A DNA stretch of 64,000 nucleotides from Mycobacterium florentinum (GTDB lineage Bacteria > Actinomycetota > Actinomycetes > Mycobacteriales > Mycobacteriaceae): positions 1,550,001 to 1,614,000 of the forward strand of contig NZ_AP022576.1 in NCBI RefSeq assembly GCF_010730355.1, in the 5' to 3' direction. The notes beneath the pieces were generated by a model. The model was given only the letters and a program-made list of their open reading frames with translations. It was not told the origin of the DNA and did no database searches. The position numbers were made by a program, and so were the translations under genes. Position 1 is the first letter of the stretch; each line of letters opens with the position of its first letter. Positions 16,640 to 25,975 of this stretch are shown piece by piece.

Positions 16640-19599
16640 CCCAGCCCATCACGACGCCGGCATCCTGCGAACGACGCCCCACGGTAGCGGTGCTCGGGGC
16701 CGGCATCGCCGGGCTGACCGCCGCTCACGAACTCGCCGAACGCGGCTTCGTGGTCACCGTGTACGAGGCACGAGAAGACGAACGCAACGGGCTGGGGGCC
16801 GAGCCGGCAGGGACCTACCCGCCCGTCAAGCTCGGCGGCCTTGCGGCATCACAGTATTCGACGGTGGGCACGCACGACGGGAGCCAAGCCGAGCTGCGTC
16901 CCTTCCCGGGCCGGCGGGGCCGGCCGCGTCCCCCCGAGCGAGCGGTGGCGGGTGAACATGGCTTTCGCTTCTTCCCGGCCTATTACCTACACATCTGGGA
17001 CCTGTTCCAGCGCATCCCGGTCTATCAGCACTTGCAATCGACCGGCTGGACACCAACCTCACGCACGATTTATGACAATGTCCGGCGAGTAATCACCCAG
17101 GGCGCCACTGCGAACGGCGAGCCGTCCCTCGTCTTTCCCCGCGAACTCCCACGCAACCCCGTCGAGTTTCTCGGAATCTTCGGTCAACTCCAGACATTGG
17201 GCTTCACCCCAGGCGACATCTCAACCTTCCAAAACAGGATGCAGCGCTACCTCGTCACCAGTCCCCTGCGCCGCACGCTGGAACTGCAGAACCTGTCCGC
17301 GTACGACTTCTTTGTCGGACACGACCGCAAGACCGGAACCAATCAGTTCTCGTACACGCCGCATTGCGATCTGCTGCTGCGCCAAATGCCAAGGGTCCTG
17401 GTCGCTCTCGACTCGAAATGGGGGGACGCGCGCACCAACATCAGCACCAATCTCCAGCTGTACCTGAGTATGGAACGCCGCGACAACAAGGCCGACGGGG
17501 TGCTCAACGGTCCTACCACCGAGGCGTGGTTCGACCACTGGTACCGCCATCTCGTGGCACTGGGCGTCCGCTTCGTCCGCAACGCGGCGACACGCCTCGA
17601 CCCTCCCGCCTTCGACCGCGCGCTGCCGCCCCATCTGCGACCCCGCGCGCAGATCACGTTGGCCGACGGCACCCGGGTGACCCCGGAGTACACGGTCGTC
17701 GCCGTCGACGCCCCGGTTGCCGAAAACATCACCACCGCGCTGCGCGCGGCGGGCACCGGCGGCACCGTGGCCAGGCTGGACGGTTTCACCACCATCCCTC
17801 CCCCGCCCGACGGTCCCCTGCAGCCCGGTATGACGCGCCCCGAGCGACGCCGCGATCCCTACTCGATGGATGAGCTGGGCCGGGTGCCGTGGGATCGGTT
17901 CCAAACGCTGTGCGGCATCCAGTACTACTTCGACACGGAATTTCAACTGGTCCGCGGACACATGTTGTACGTCGGCACGGAGTGGGGGCTGTCGTCGATC
18001 AACCAGACCGGGTTGTGGGAGAAGCGGCCGGTTCTGGACCGCGACGGCCACGTCTCGGTGCTGTCGGTCGACATCGGGGATTTCAATACTCCTTCCAGTC
18101 ATCTGGTCGACGAGTTCGGCCGGGGCAAGGCGGCCCGCGACTGCACTGCCGACGAAATCGCGGCCGAGGTGTGGCGCCAGATCGTCGCCGCGCTCGCCAG
18201 CAGCGCCGAATCCGTTGAGAGTGAGGTCATGCCGTGGCCCGCGTGGTACGCGCTCGATCGCGGCCTGGTCATGGCCGGCGGACCCGGTCAGGGCCACGGC
18301 CGCGTTGTTCGCAACGAGACACCGTATCTCGTTCCCATCGTGGGAGATTGGGACAATCGACCCGGCAGCGACCCGTGGAACCCGCACGGAACATCCTGGA
18401 CGAGTACACCGAACGAGGACGGGTGGCTCGAAGACCTCGAACAATCGAACGTCTGGCAGGCCCGCCATGGCGGCTATCAGGTGCACAACAATTCGGTAGT
18501 GTTCGCGGGGACCTGGAACAAGACGTTCACTCGGTTGACGTCGATGGAGGCCGCGTGCGAGTCGGGACGCCATGCCGTCAACGCCATTCTCGACCACTAC
18601 ATCTGGGTTGGCTCAGGCGGTTTCGATCGCCGGGACAAGACCACGCCACTGAGCTGGGAGTTCCCCTACGGCTTCCTCGATCAAGGTCTGTCGAGTCCGA
18701 TTCGGATGCCGACGCCGGCCGGTGACTACTGCTACGTGTTCGACATGGAAAACCGCGAGCCGGCCGAGACTCGTCCGCTACGCGTACTCGACTCGAAATA
18801 CTGCCAGCAGTCGCTGCCGCATCCGTTGGACGCGCCGATCCCAGTCAGCGTTCCGCCGTTCCCCAACCCCACACTTGCTGGAGGTCAGCAAATGTCCATG
18901 CCTGCAATGGATTACAACCAGCAGTTGCTAGCCAGTCTCCAGAGTTGGCGACAGCTTCTCGAGCAGTGGACGGCCATGGCGCCCGGGTCGCCATTCCCGA
19001 CCGCGCCGCCCGCGCCAGGGCCGTTCGCGCCCCCCGCGCCGCCGTTCGTGCCGCCCATGCCGTTCACCCCCCCGATGGCTGCGGCGGCGCCGGCGCCACC
19101 CGCGCCGGCTGACTACAGCCAGCAACTGCTCAGCTACCTTCAGGCGTGGCGGCAGTACCTCGAGGAGGCGACGGCCACGGTGCCGGCATCGCAGCGGACA
19201 TCGACCACGGCTACCCCCAAGAACGGCGGTAAAGCCAGTCCTGACCGCGGGCCGGATGTGCTGATACCACCCGGCAACGACGCCGGGAGCAAAGGCATGC
19301 CGCAGAGTGGCGATGGTAAGAAATCGCCACCCAACTGGTCACCGGTCTATCGAGAGCCCAGCACTGATTCCGGGGCGCAATTCGCCCCGACCCGCGTCGA
19401 CCCGGCCGCATCGGCGGCTCGGCCCGAAGCCTCGCGGCCGGTAGCCGAAACGCCCCGCGAGGCGGTGGGTTCGCCCTTCCTCAGCGTGATGAATCGCGTC
19501 GACCCCGCTGCGTCGCCGCAGGTCGCACCGAAATCGCTGTTCTCCCGGCCCGGCAGTTCGGCAGTTCTTCGGGAAGGCAGCGAAACGGGTTCGTCCTGA
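16636..19599 (+). CDS. carotenoid-desaturase-like FAD oxidoreductase with long disordered tail
   Basis: A 987-residue flavoprotein. The N-terminal FAD motif is VLGAGIAGLTAAHELAERG (about residue 20), then VTVYEAR, and a long EHGFRFFPAYYLHIWD box that resembles desaturase-like amine-oxidase-fold enzymes. The catalytic part runs to about residue 740 (FAGTWNKTFTRLTSMEAACESG near 630-650 is the C-terminal FAD-contact region). The last ~235 residues are proline-rich and low-complexity. They carry two near-copies of an amphipathic block, DYNQQLLASLQSWRQLLEQW (18910-18969) and DYSQQLLSYLQAWRQYLEEA (19111-19170), and two RVDPAAS copies near 19398 and 19497. The gene is last in the shell operon and likely oxidises a prenyl chain. 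The tail could be a shell-targeting domain; that is inference. Confidence 0.8.
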   Translation: MTQPITTPASCERRPTVAVLGAGIAGLTAAHELAERGFVVTVYEAREDERNGLGAEPAGTYPPVKLGGLAASQYSTVGTHDGSQAELRPFPGRRGRPRPPERAVAGEHGFRFFPAYYLHIWDLFQRIPVYQHLQSTGWTPTSRTIYDNVRRVITQGATANGEPSLVFPRELPRNPVEFLGIFGQLQTLGFTPGDISTFQNRMQRYLVTSPLRRTLELQNLSAYDFFVGHDRKTGTNQFSYTPHCDLLLRQMPRVLVALDSKWGDARTNISTNLQLYLSMERRDNKADGVLNGPTTEAWFDHWYRHLVALGVRFVRNAATRLDPPAFDRALPPHLRPRAQITLADGTRVTPEYTVVAVDAPVAENITTALRAAGTGGTVARLDGFTTIPPPPDGPLQPGMTRPERRRDPYSMDELGRVPWDRFQTLCGIQYYFDTEFQLVRGHMLYVGTEWGLSSINQTGLWEKRPVLDRDGHVSVLSVDIGDFNTPSSHLVDEFGRGKAARDCTADEIAAEVWRQIVAALASSAESVESEVMPWPAWYALDRGLVMAGGPGQGHGRVVRNETPYLVPIVGDWDNRPGSDPWNPHGTSWTSTPNEDGWLEDLEQSNVWQARHGGYQVHNNSVVFAGTWNKTFTRLTSMEAACESGRHAVNAILDHYIWVGSGGFDRRDKTTPLSWEFPYGFLDQGLSSPIRMPTPAGDYCYVFDMENREPAETRPLRVLDSKYCQQSLPHPLDAPIPVSVPPFPNPTLAGGQQMSMPAMDYNQQLLASLQSWRQLLEQWTAMAPGSPFPTAPPAPGPFAPPAPPFVPPMPFTPPMAAAAPAPPAPADYSQQLLSYLQAWRQYLEEATATVPASQRTSTTATPKNGGKASPDRGPDVLIPPGNDAGSKGMPQSGDGKKSPPNWSPVYREPSTDSGAQFAPTRVDPAASAARPEASRPVAETPREAVGSPFLSVMNRVDPAASPQVAPKSLFSRPGSSAVLREGSETGSS
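18880..18894 (+). promoter_or_regulatory. internal Shine-Dalgarno and ATG inside the flavoprotein gene
   Basis: GGAGG at 18880-18884 stands seven bases before an in-frame ATG at 18892 (MSMPAMDYNQQ), exactly where the disordered repeat tail begins. Initiation here would yield a separate 235-residue tail protein in addition to the full-length enzyme. Confidence 0.4.
18910..19170 (+). repeat. two copies of a ~20-residue amphipathic repeat in the protein tail
   Basis: Copy 1 at 18910-18969 and copy 2 at 19111-19170 share D-Y-x-Q-Q-L-L-x-x-L-Q-x-W-R-Q-x-L-E, with 14 of 20 residues identical, separated by a Pro/Ala-rich linker. The helices are amphipathic with Leu/Trp on one face. Confidence 0.8.
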
Positions 19600-19606
19600 G
19601 CGGAAT

Positions 19607-20058
19607 TCAGTCCATCAGCTGCGCGGCGATTGTCGCTCCGAGGTTCCAGCATGCCTCGACGTCGTCCTTGCTGGGTTTGCCCGAAACGACCACGGTGTCA
19701 GCGGCTTTCACCCAACCCAGGCCCGTCGTGATCCCGTCGACCGCGCGCTGCGCACCCTCGGTGCCCTCGTTGCCGTGCAGATACAAGCCGAACGGCCGTC
19801 CCTGCGTCGAATCGAGCAATTGGTAATAGGAACAGTCGAATGCATGCTTGAGAGCACCGCTGATGTAGCCGAGATTGGCCGGCGTGCCGAGCAGATATCC
19901 GTCGGCTTCCAGCATCTCGACGGGCGAGACCGTCAACGCCGGCCGTCTGATGACCTCGACGCCTTCGATCTCGGGGTCGGTCGCCCCGGCCACCACCGCC
20001 TCGAACATCTCCTGGCAGTGCGGCGACGGCGTGTGGTGCACGATCAGCAGCGTCTTGC

Positions 20059-20062
<4 letters not shown>
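19607..20062 (-). CDS. flavodoxin/NADPH-dependent FMN reductase-like protein
   Basis: A 151-residue flavodoxin-like protein, orthologous in position to Rv2771c. The N-terminal strand and phosphate loop are TLLIVHHTPSPHCQEMFEAV; DGYLLGTPANLGYISGALKHAFD is the FMN-ring loop of the family. The true start is the GTG at 20062, which overlaps the stop region of the upstream TPR gene by four bases. It likely binds FMN and may shuttle electrons or reduce quinones. It is last in the dapB-TPR-flavodoxin group. Confidence 0.8.
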
Positions 20063-21368
<1,306 letters not shown>

Positions 21369-21466
21369 TCACCGAGTGGATCCCGCCGCCGCAGTTCGAC
21401 CTCGGCGAGCACCAACGACTACCACCACCTGCAACGGCTCCCGGGTGACGACGATGCCGGCCGAGG

Positions 21467-22555
21467 CTAGAGCTTGAACCGCCCGGCGAATCCGCGCAGC
21501 GGCAGGTCCGCACTGGTGATGAGCCCCGGGGGCGCCGCCACCACCGACCTGATCGAGGCGAGGGCGGGCATGCCGGTCACGGTCATGCCGATCGAGGCGA
21601 AGTTGTCCGGGTTGCTCAGGTCGACGCCGGGCTTGGGGAAGATCATGTGCTTGTTGTAGACGCAGGGGTCGCCCTTGATCGCAGTGATGTAGCAGCCCTT
21701 GATATCCCAGTGCGGGTCGGTGTGCGGGGTCATCTGCCATTCCAAATGCGTCTCCACCCGGGGCACCCCGTCGACCATGCCCTGGTACCTGATGTAGTTG
21801 CCGCCCAGGGAACCCTTGGGCAGGATGTACCAGCCCAGGTCGACGTCCTTGGTGCAGGCACCCAACTCGTAGCTGAACTTGACCTCGTCGAGTTCGACGT
21901 CGAAGCAATCGGCCATCATCAACACGCTGTCGGCGAACACGCGGGTGTATTTCTCCAGCTTGGCCGGGATCGACGGATCATCCACGGGCAGGCCGTAACC
22001 CACCTCGATCCAGGTGTCCTTGGAGTGGTGACACGACACGTCGACGGACTCGATCGTGGTGACGTTTTCGATGTCGGCGACGTCGGCCGAGCACACCACG
22101 CCGAGGATCTGGTTGAGCCCCGGGTTCATCCCGGTGCCATAGAATGTCGTGCCGCCCTTCTCACACGCCTCGGCCAGCAGCCGGCTCACCGGCTTGCCGG
22201 ACGGGTGCGGATGGTTCGTGTCGCGATGCCACCCGGTGATCCAGTCGGCGGTGGTGACGATATCGACGCCCGCCTCGAGCACCTGTACGTAGAGATCCTC
22301 GTCGGGGAACACGCCGTGGAACGTCAGCACGTCCGGCTTGGCGGCGATGATCTCCTCGATGGTCCCGGTGAACTTCACCCCATTGGGCCCCACGCCGGCG
22401 AACTCGCCCGTGTCCTTGCCGACCTTATCCGACGAATACGCATGCACGCCAACGAGTTCCAGATCGGGCTGGGTCGCGATCCGCCTGATCATCTCCGAGC
22501 CGACGTTTCCACTTCCGACCTGGAAGACGCGGATCGGTCCAGCGGGTGCATTCAT
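21467..22555 (-). CDS. DapB-like NAD(P)-binding amine dehydrogenase family protein
   Basis: A 362-residue cytoplasmic protein of the dihydrodipicolinate-reductase-like/2,4-diaminopentanoate-dehydrogenase group. The nucleotide-binding motif is FQVGSGNVGSEMIRRI at residues ~9-24; TTADWITG and GTGMNPGLNQIL are conserved in the group. The catalytic role is not established for mycobacterial members. It is five bases downstream of the Rieske oxygenase gene on the same strand, so the two probably act on one substrate class, perhaps a steroid or terpenoid. The start is the ATG at 22555, just after the oxygenase stop; longer frames have no match. Confidence 0.75.
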   Translation of the reverse strand: MNAPAGPIRVFQVGSGNVGSEMIRRIATQPDLELVGVHAYSSDKVGKDTGEFAGVGPNGVKFTGTIEEIIAAKPDVLTFHGVFPDEDLYVQVLEAGVDIVTTADWITGWHRDTNHPHPSGKPVSRLLAEACEKGGTTFYGTGMNPGLNQILGVVCSADVADIENVTTIESVDVSCHHSKDTWIEVGYGLPVDDPSIPAKLEKYTRVFADSVLMMADCFDVELDEVKFSYELGACTKDVDLGWYILPKGSLGGNYIRYQGMVDGVPRVETHLEWQMTPHTDPHWDIKGCYITAIKGDPCVYNKHMIFPKPGVDLSNPDNFASIGMTVTGMPALASIRSVVAAPPGLITSADLPLRGFAGRFKL

Positions 22556-22560
22556 TGCAT

Positions 22561-23586
22561 TCAGCCTTTCTGGGATGCTGCGGACACTTCGGCGGCGCTG
22601 CCACCGATGCCGTCGGGATAGAACTGCTTGGCCCACTGGCGAATTGCCGTGAACCCTTCGTACTCGTCGGTGGCCAGCGCGGGCGGATCCGAATACCGCT
22701 GGTGCTGCCAGATTTCGATGTCCTGCTCGAACTGCCGGATGACCTCTCGGCCGAACTCCTGTGCCTTGGTCTCGGCGCGGACCGGATCCTTGTGCGGCGC
22801 GCGGCCGATGTAGACCATGAACCGGACGTCGGAGGTGCACTCGTCGACCGGCGTGACCGCGGAGATGGTGCGGTTGTCGATCATGCCCCAACTCTTGGTC
22901 ACCGCGATTCCCAGCCCGCCGTTGACGGCCTCGACGCCGCTGTTCACGTCCTCGATCCGCTGCCCGTCGTCGCCTTCGAACGTGATGGTGAAATCCACGA
23001 AGGACACGGGCTCGGCGAAGTCGTGGCGGGTGAAGACCGGCACGATCGGCGTGTTGTGCACGTATTTGAAGTGCGCGAAGTCCACCCCGTTTTCCAGCAC
23101 GTACTGCGGATGCAGCTCCAGGCCGGCGCGGTACAACCGCTGCTGCGGGTAGTAGCCGTCGGCGCTGCTGCCGTCACCGAATGCGGCGAAAACGTCCGGG
23201 GCTTCGAAGAAAGGCTCGCGACGCTCGACGTCATGCCAGATGTAGACCGACTCGTTGCGCTCCACCACGGGATAGGTGCGCACCCGGCGCCCCCGGTTGG
23301 GGCGGTCCTGATACGGAATGCGCACGTTGCGGCCCTCGTTGCTCCACTGCCAGCCGTGGAACGGGCACTGCAACACCTCGCCGACGACCTTGCCGCCGTA
23401 TCCCAGATGCGCACCCAGGTGTTCGCAATAGGCGTTCATGACGGTGAGCTGGCCGGACTCGGCCCGCCAGGCCACCATTTCCTGGTCGAAGTACTTCATC
23501 TTGTGGACGTCCCCGATGCTGATCTCCTCGGACCAGGCGACCTGGAACCATCCCGTCGGTTTCATCGACAACGGCGGCTTGGCCAT
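22561..23586 (-). CDS. Rieske non-heme iron oxygenase (KshA-like)
   Basis: A 341-residue oxygenase component. The Rieske cluster ligands are CEHLGAHLGYGG and CPFHGWQW (C-x-H, then C-x2-H) near residues 54-78; the mononuclear iron site is VDFAHFKYVHNT with Asp, His, His in the expected places near 170-180. The overall layout resembles steroid 9-alpha-hydroxylase KshA. A GGAGGA Shine-Dalgarno precedes the ATG. It needs a separate ferredoxin-reductase, possibly one encoded elsewhere (a candidate lies at 24888-25964). A divergent TetR gene starts 90 bases away and is the likely regulator. Confidence 0.85.
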   Translation of the reverse strand: MAKPPLSMKPTGWFQVAWSEEISIGDVHKMKYFDQEMVAWRAESGQLTVMNAYCEHLGAHLGYGGKVVGEVLQCPFHGWQWSNEGRNVRIPYQDRPNRGRRVRTYPVVERNESVYIWHDVERREPFFEAPDVFAAFGDGSSADGYYPQQRLYRAGLELHPQYVLENGVDFAHFKYVHNTPIVPVFTRHDFAEPVSFVDFTITFEGDDGQRIEDVNSGVEAVNGGLGIAVTKSWGMIDNRTISAVTPVDECTSDVRFMVYIGRAPHKDPVRAETKAQEFGREVIRQFEQDIEIWQHQRYSDPPALATDEYEGFTAIRQWAKQFYPDGIGGSAAEVSAASQKG

Positions 23587-23663
23587 CAGAGCTGTCCTCC
23601 AACAATCACAGTACCTTCTATGAAAAAGTTAGTCTGCTCGGCCGCCGCATGCAAGCCATCGAT

Positions 23664-23669
23664 TAGGAT
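23664..23669 (+). promoter_or_regulatory. candidate -10 (TAGGAT) of a leaderless TetR transcript
   Basis: TAGGAT is followed after exactly six bases by the ATG of the TetR gene at 23676, which would place +1 on the start codon. No Shine-Dalgarno is present. Confidence 0.5.
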
Positions 23670-23675
23670 CGGCCG

Positions 23676-24341
23676 ATGGCGCAGCGGGCTACCAGGCACG
23701 TTTCGGAGGCCGGCATCGTGGGCCGCCGGCCGAACCGGCGCGGCAGCGCGACCCGCGAGAACATGCTCGAGGCCGCGTTGCGATCACTGGGCTCGGGCGA
23801 ACCGGGCTCGGTGTCGGCCAATCGCATCGCCAAGGAGATCGGCGCCACCTGGGGTGCGGTGCAGTATCAGTTCGGCGATACCGACGGGTTCTGGGCGGCG
23901 GTGTTGCACCGCACCGCGGAGCGGCGCGAGTCGACGTTCTCGACCCTGTCGACACCGATCCGGCCGAACGCACCCCTGCGCGAGCGCGTCAGCGCCATCA
24001 TCGAAACGCTGTACCGCGGTCTGGCGTCGCCGGATTCACGCGCGATCGAAAATCTGCGCGCCGCCCTCCCCCGAGACCCCGACGAGCTGGAGCGCCTCTA
24101 CCCGCGCACCGCCGCGGAATTGTTCTCCTGGGGCAAGAGCTGGCTGGAGACCTGCCAGAACGCGTTCGCCGGGCTCGACGTCGATCCGGACCGGGTCCGC
24201 GAGGTGGCCGCGCTGATCCCGGGTGCGATGCGCGGCCTGGTGTCGGAGCGTCAATTGGGTTCGTACGCCGACCTGGACATGGCCCGGCGAGGTCTGATCA
24301 ACGCCCTGGTCGCCTATCTCGAGCACTCCCGGGCCGACTGA
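23676..24341 (+). CDS. TetR-family transcriptional regulator
   Basis: A 221-residue TetR regulator. The helix-turn-helix lies at residues ~28-75 (RENMLEAALRSLG ... SANRIAKEIGATWGAVQYQFGD), followed by a helical ligand domain. It is divergent from the Rieske oxygenase/DapB-like operon and is its most likely repressor. Ligand unknown. The GNAT gene follows after 15 bases. Confidence 0.85.
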   Translation: MAQRATRHVSEAGIVGRRPNRRGSATRENMLEAALRSLGSGEPGSVSANRIAKEIGATWGAVQYQFGDTDGFWAAVLHRTAERRESTFSTLSTPIRPNAPLRERVSAIIETLYRGLASPDSRAIENLRAALPRDPDELERLYPRTAAELFSWGKSWLETCQNAFAGLDVDPDRVREVAALIPGAMRGLVSERQLGSYADLDMARRGLINALVAYLEHSRAD

Positions 24342-24344
24342 CCT

Positions 24345-24350
24345 TACAGT
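24345..24350 (+). promoter_or_regulatory. candidate -10 (TACAGT) of a leaderless GNAT transcript
   Basis: TACAGT precedes the GTG at 24357 by six bases, so +1 would be the G of the start codon; there is no Shine-Dalgarno. Confidence 0.45.
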
Positions 24351-24356
24351 GGCCCT

Positions 24357-24881
24357 GTGAAATCCAGGGACGTCAAGATCCGCAGGGCCGGGCCAGGCGA
24401 TTTCGAGAAGGTCGCGGCGATGCACTACCCGGTGTGGCGGCAGTCCCTGGCCGGAATCCTGGAGGATCACGTGCTCGACGTGATCTCGACGCCGAAATTG
24501 TGGGCCACCGTGAAATACCCGGAAGCGTTGATGCAGCCGGGCTGGGGCATGTGGGTTGCCGAGGCCCGCGGCAAGCTACTGGGCATGACGGTCTTCGGGC
24601 CCGACGCCGCCAATCCCAATGACGTGAAGATCGACGCTCTCTACACCGCGGCGGACGCAAAGGGGCTAGGCGTCGGTGTGCGCCTGCTCAACAAGGCCGT
24701 GAATTCGAATCCGTCGGGTGATGTGGTCTTGTGGTGCGCCGAGGTAAGCGCCGAAGCACGACAGTTCTACGAAGACAATGACTTTCAGCTTGAAGACCGG
24801 ACTCTGGTTTGGGAGCCGCTGCCCGGCGTGAGTGTGTCCCACGTGGGCTATCGACGTCGCAAATCGGCGCCCGAAGGCTGA
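24357..24881 (+). CDS. GNAT-family N-acetyltransferase
   Basis: A 174-residue GNAT protein, in the position of Rv2775. The acetyl-CoA loop appears as YTAADAKGLGVGVRLLNKAV (about residues 100-118; family pattern Q/RxxGxG/A), and REFYE-like EARQFYEDNDFQLEDRTLVW is the usual last part of the fold. It acetylates an unidentified amine. Start GTG 24357 is supported by the promoter spacing. Confidence 0.85.
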   Translation: MKSRDVKIRRAGPGDFEKVAAMHYPVWRQSLAGILEDHVLDVISTPKLWATVKYPEALMQPGWGMWVAEARGKLLGMTVFGPDAANPNDVKIDALYTAADAKGLGVGVRLLNKAVNSNPSGDVVLWCAEVSAEARQFYEDNDFQLEDRTLVWEPLPGVSVSHVGYRRRKSAPEG

Positions 24882-24887
24882 GCGCGC

Positions 24888-25964
24888 TCACGCGTCGATG
24901 ACCAGGCGCGCGGCCTTGGCCCGCGACATGCAGACCAGCATCTCATCGTCGCCCACCACCGTGCGCCCGCGGTGATCAACCTGTCCGGCAAGCACTTTGA
25001 CCTTGCACGTCCCGCAGAAGCCCTGCTGGCAGGAGTACGGGGTGGTCGGATCGTGATCGCGCATCACGTCCAGCGCCGAGCGGTTGGCGGGAACGTGCAG
25101 CACCCGGTGCGACCGCGCCAGCTCCAGCTCGAACGGTGTGCCGTCGACGACGGGCGCCGGGCTGAATCGCTCGTAATGCAATGGCGCCTCGGCGTGTTCG
25201 TTGCGGGCCAGGCGGACCACCTCGAGCATCGGGCCCGGGCCGCACACGTAGACGGCCGTCGCCGGCCCGGCACCGGCGAGCAGATCGTCGACGGCAGCAC
25301 ACCGGCCGTTTTCGTCGTCGGCCCACACCGTCACCCGGTCCGGCGCCACCGCCACCACTTCGTCGAGCAACGGCATGTACTCCCGGCTGCGCCCGGCATA
25401 GATTGCCCGCCAATTGATTCCGCGCTGCTGGGCCACCTGGATCATCGGCAGAATGGGCGTCACGCCGATGCCGCCGATCACGAATAACACGTCACGCTCG
25501 GCCGCGCCGAGATAGAAGGCGTTGCGCGGGCCTTCGAACACCAGCGTGTCGCCCACACCGAACGCCTCGTGCATTTCGATCGAACCGCCTCCGCCGTCGG
25601 CGATCCGGCGCACGGCGATGCGGTAGTCGGTGCGCCGCCCGGGCGGACCGCACAGCGAGTATTGACGTCGCCGCCCCGACGGCAGCACCACATCGATGTG
25701 CCCGCCGGGTGTCCAGGGCGGAAGCAACCCGCCGCCCGGGTCGGCCAGCGTCAACGCGACCACATCGGGTCCGACGAGTTCGCGTTTTGTGACGACGGCG
25801 GATTGGGTACGCCGCACCGGCTTGATCCGCGAGGGCTCCCACCTCGACACCGAACTGAGCCCGTCGAACAACACCCGGATCCCCCACAGCACCGTGCCGA
25901 GGCGGTCGCGGTCGCGCCGGCCATAGAGGTCGGCGGGCCTACTCGTCCAGATGCTTTCCCGCAC
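24888..25964 (-). CDS. flavin/2Fe-2S oxidoreductase (phthalate-dioxygenase-reductase type)
   Basis: A 358-residue electron-transfer reductase like Rv2776c. A flavin domain with RQYSLCGPPG (RxYS motif, ~residue 105), an NAD domain starting FVIGGIGVTPI and containing VYVCGPGPML, and a C-terminal plant-type ferredoxin with CQQGFCGTC and a fourth Cys in EMLVCMSRA. It would carry electrons from NAD(P)H to an oxygenase. Start GTG 25964 (AGGGGA upstream). It is last in a three-gene operon with the hydrolase-SDR fusion and the diiron-like protein, one of which may be its partner. Confidence 0.85.
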   Translation of the reverse strand: MRESIWTSRPADLYGRRDRDRLGTVLWGIRVLFDGLSSVSRWEPSRIKPVRRTQSAVVTKRELVGPDVVALTLADPGGGLLPPWTPGGHIDVVLPSGRRRQYSLCGPPGRRTDYRIAVRRIADGGGGSIEMHEAFGVGDTLVFEGPRNAFYLGAAERDVLFVIGGIGVTPILPMIQVAQQRGINWRAIYAGRSREYMPLLDEVVAVAPDRVTVWADDENGRCAAVDDLLAGAGPATAVYVCGPGPMLEVVRLARNEHAEAPLHYERFSPAPVVDGTPFELELARSHRVLHVPANRSALDVMRDHDPTTPYSCQQGFCGTCKVKVLAGQVDHRGRTVVGDDEMLVCMSRAKAARLVIDA

Positions 25965-25975
25965 AGGCAAATCCC

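Noticed and set aside
22546..24216. 556-codon open frame on the plus strand
   Set aside because: Opposite the Rieske oxygenase, whose cluster ligands fix the coding strand; the later part lies in another frame of the TetR gene.
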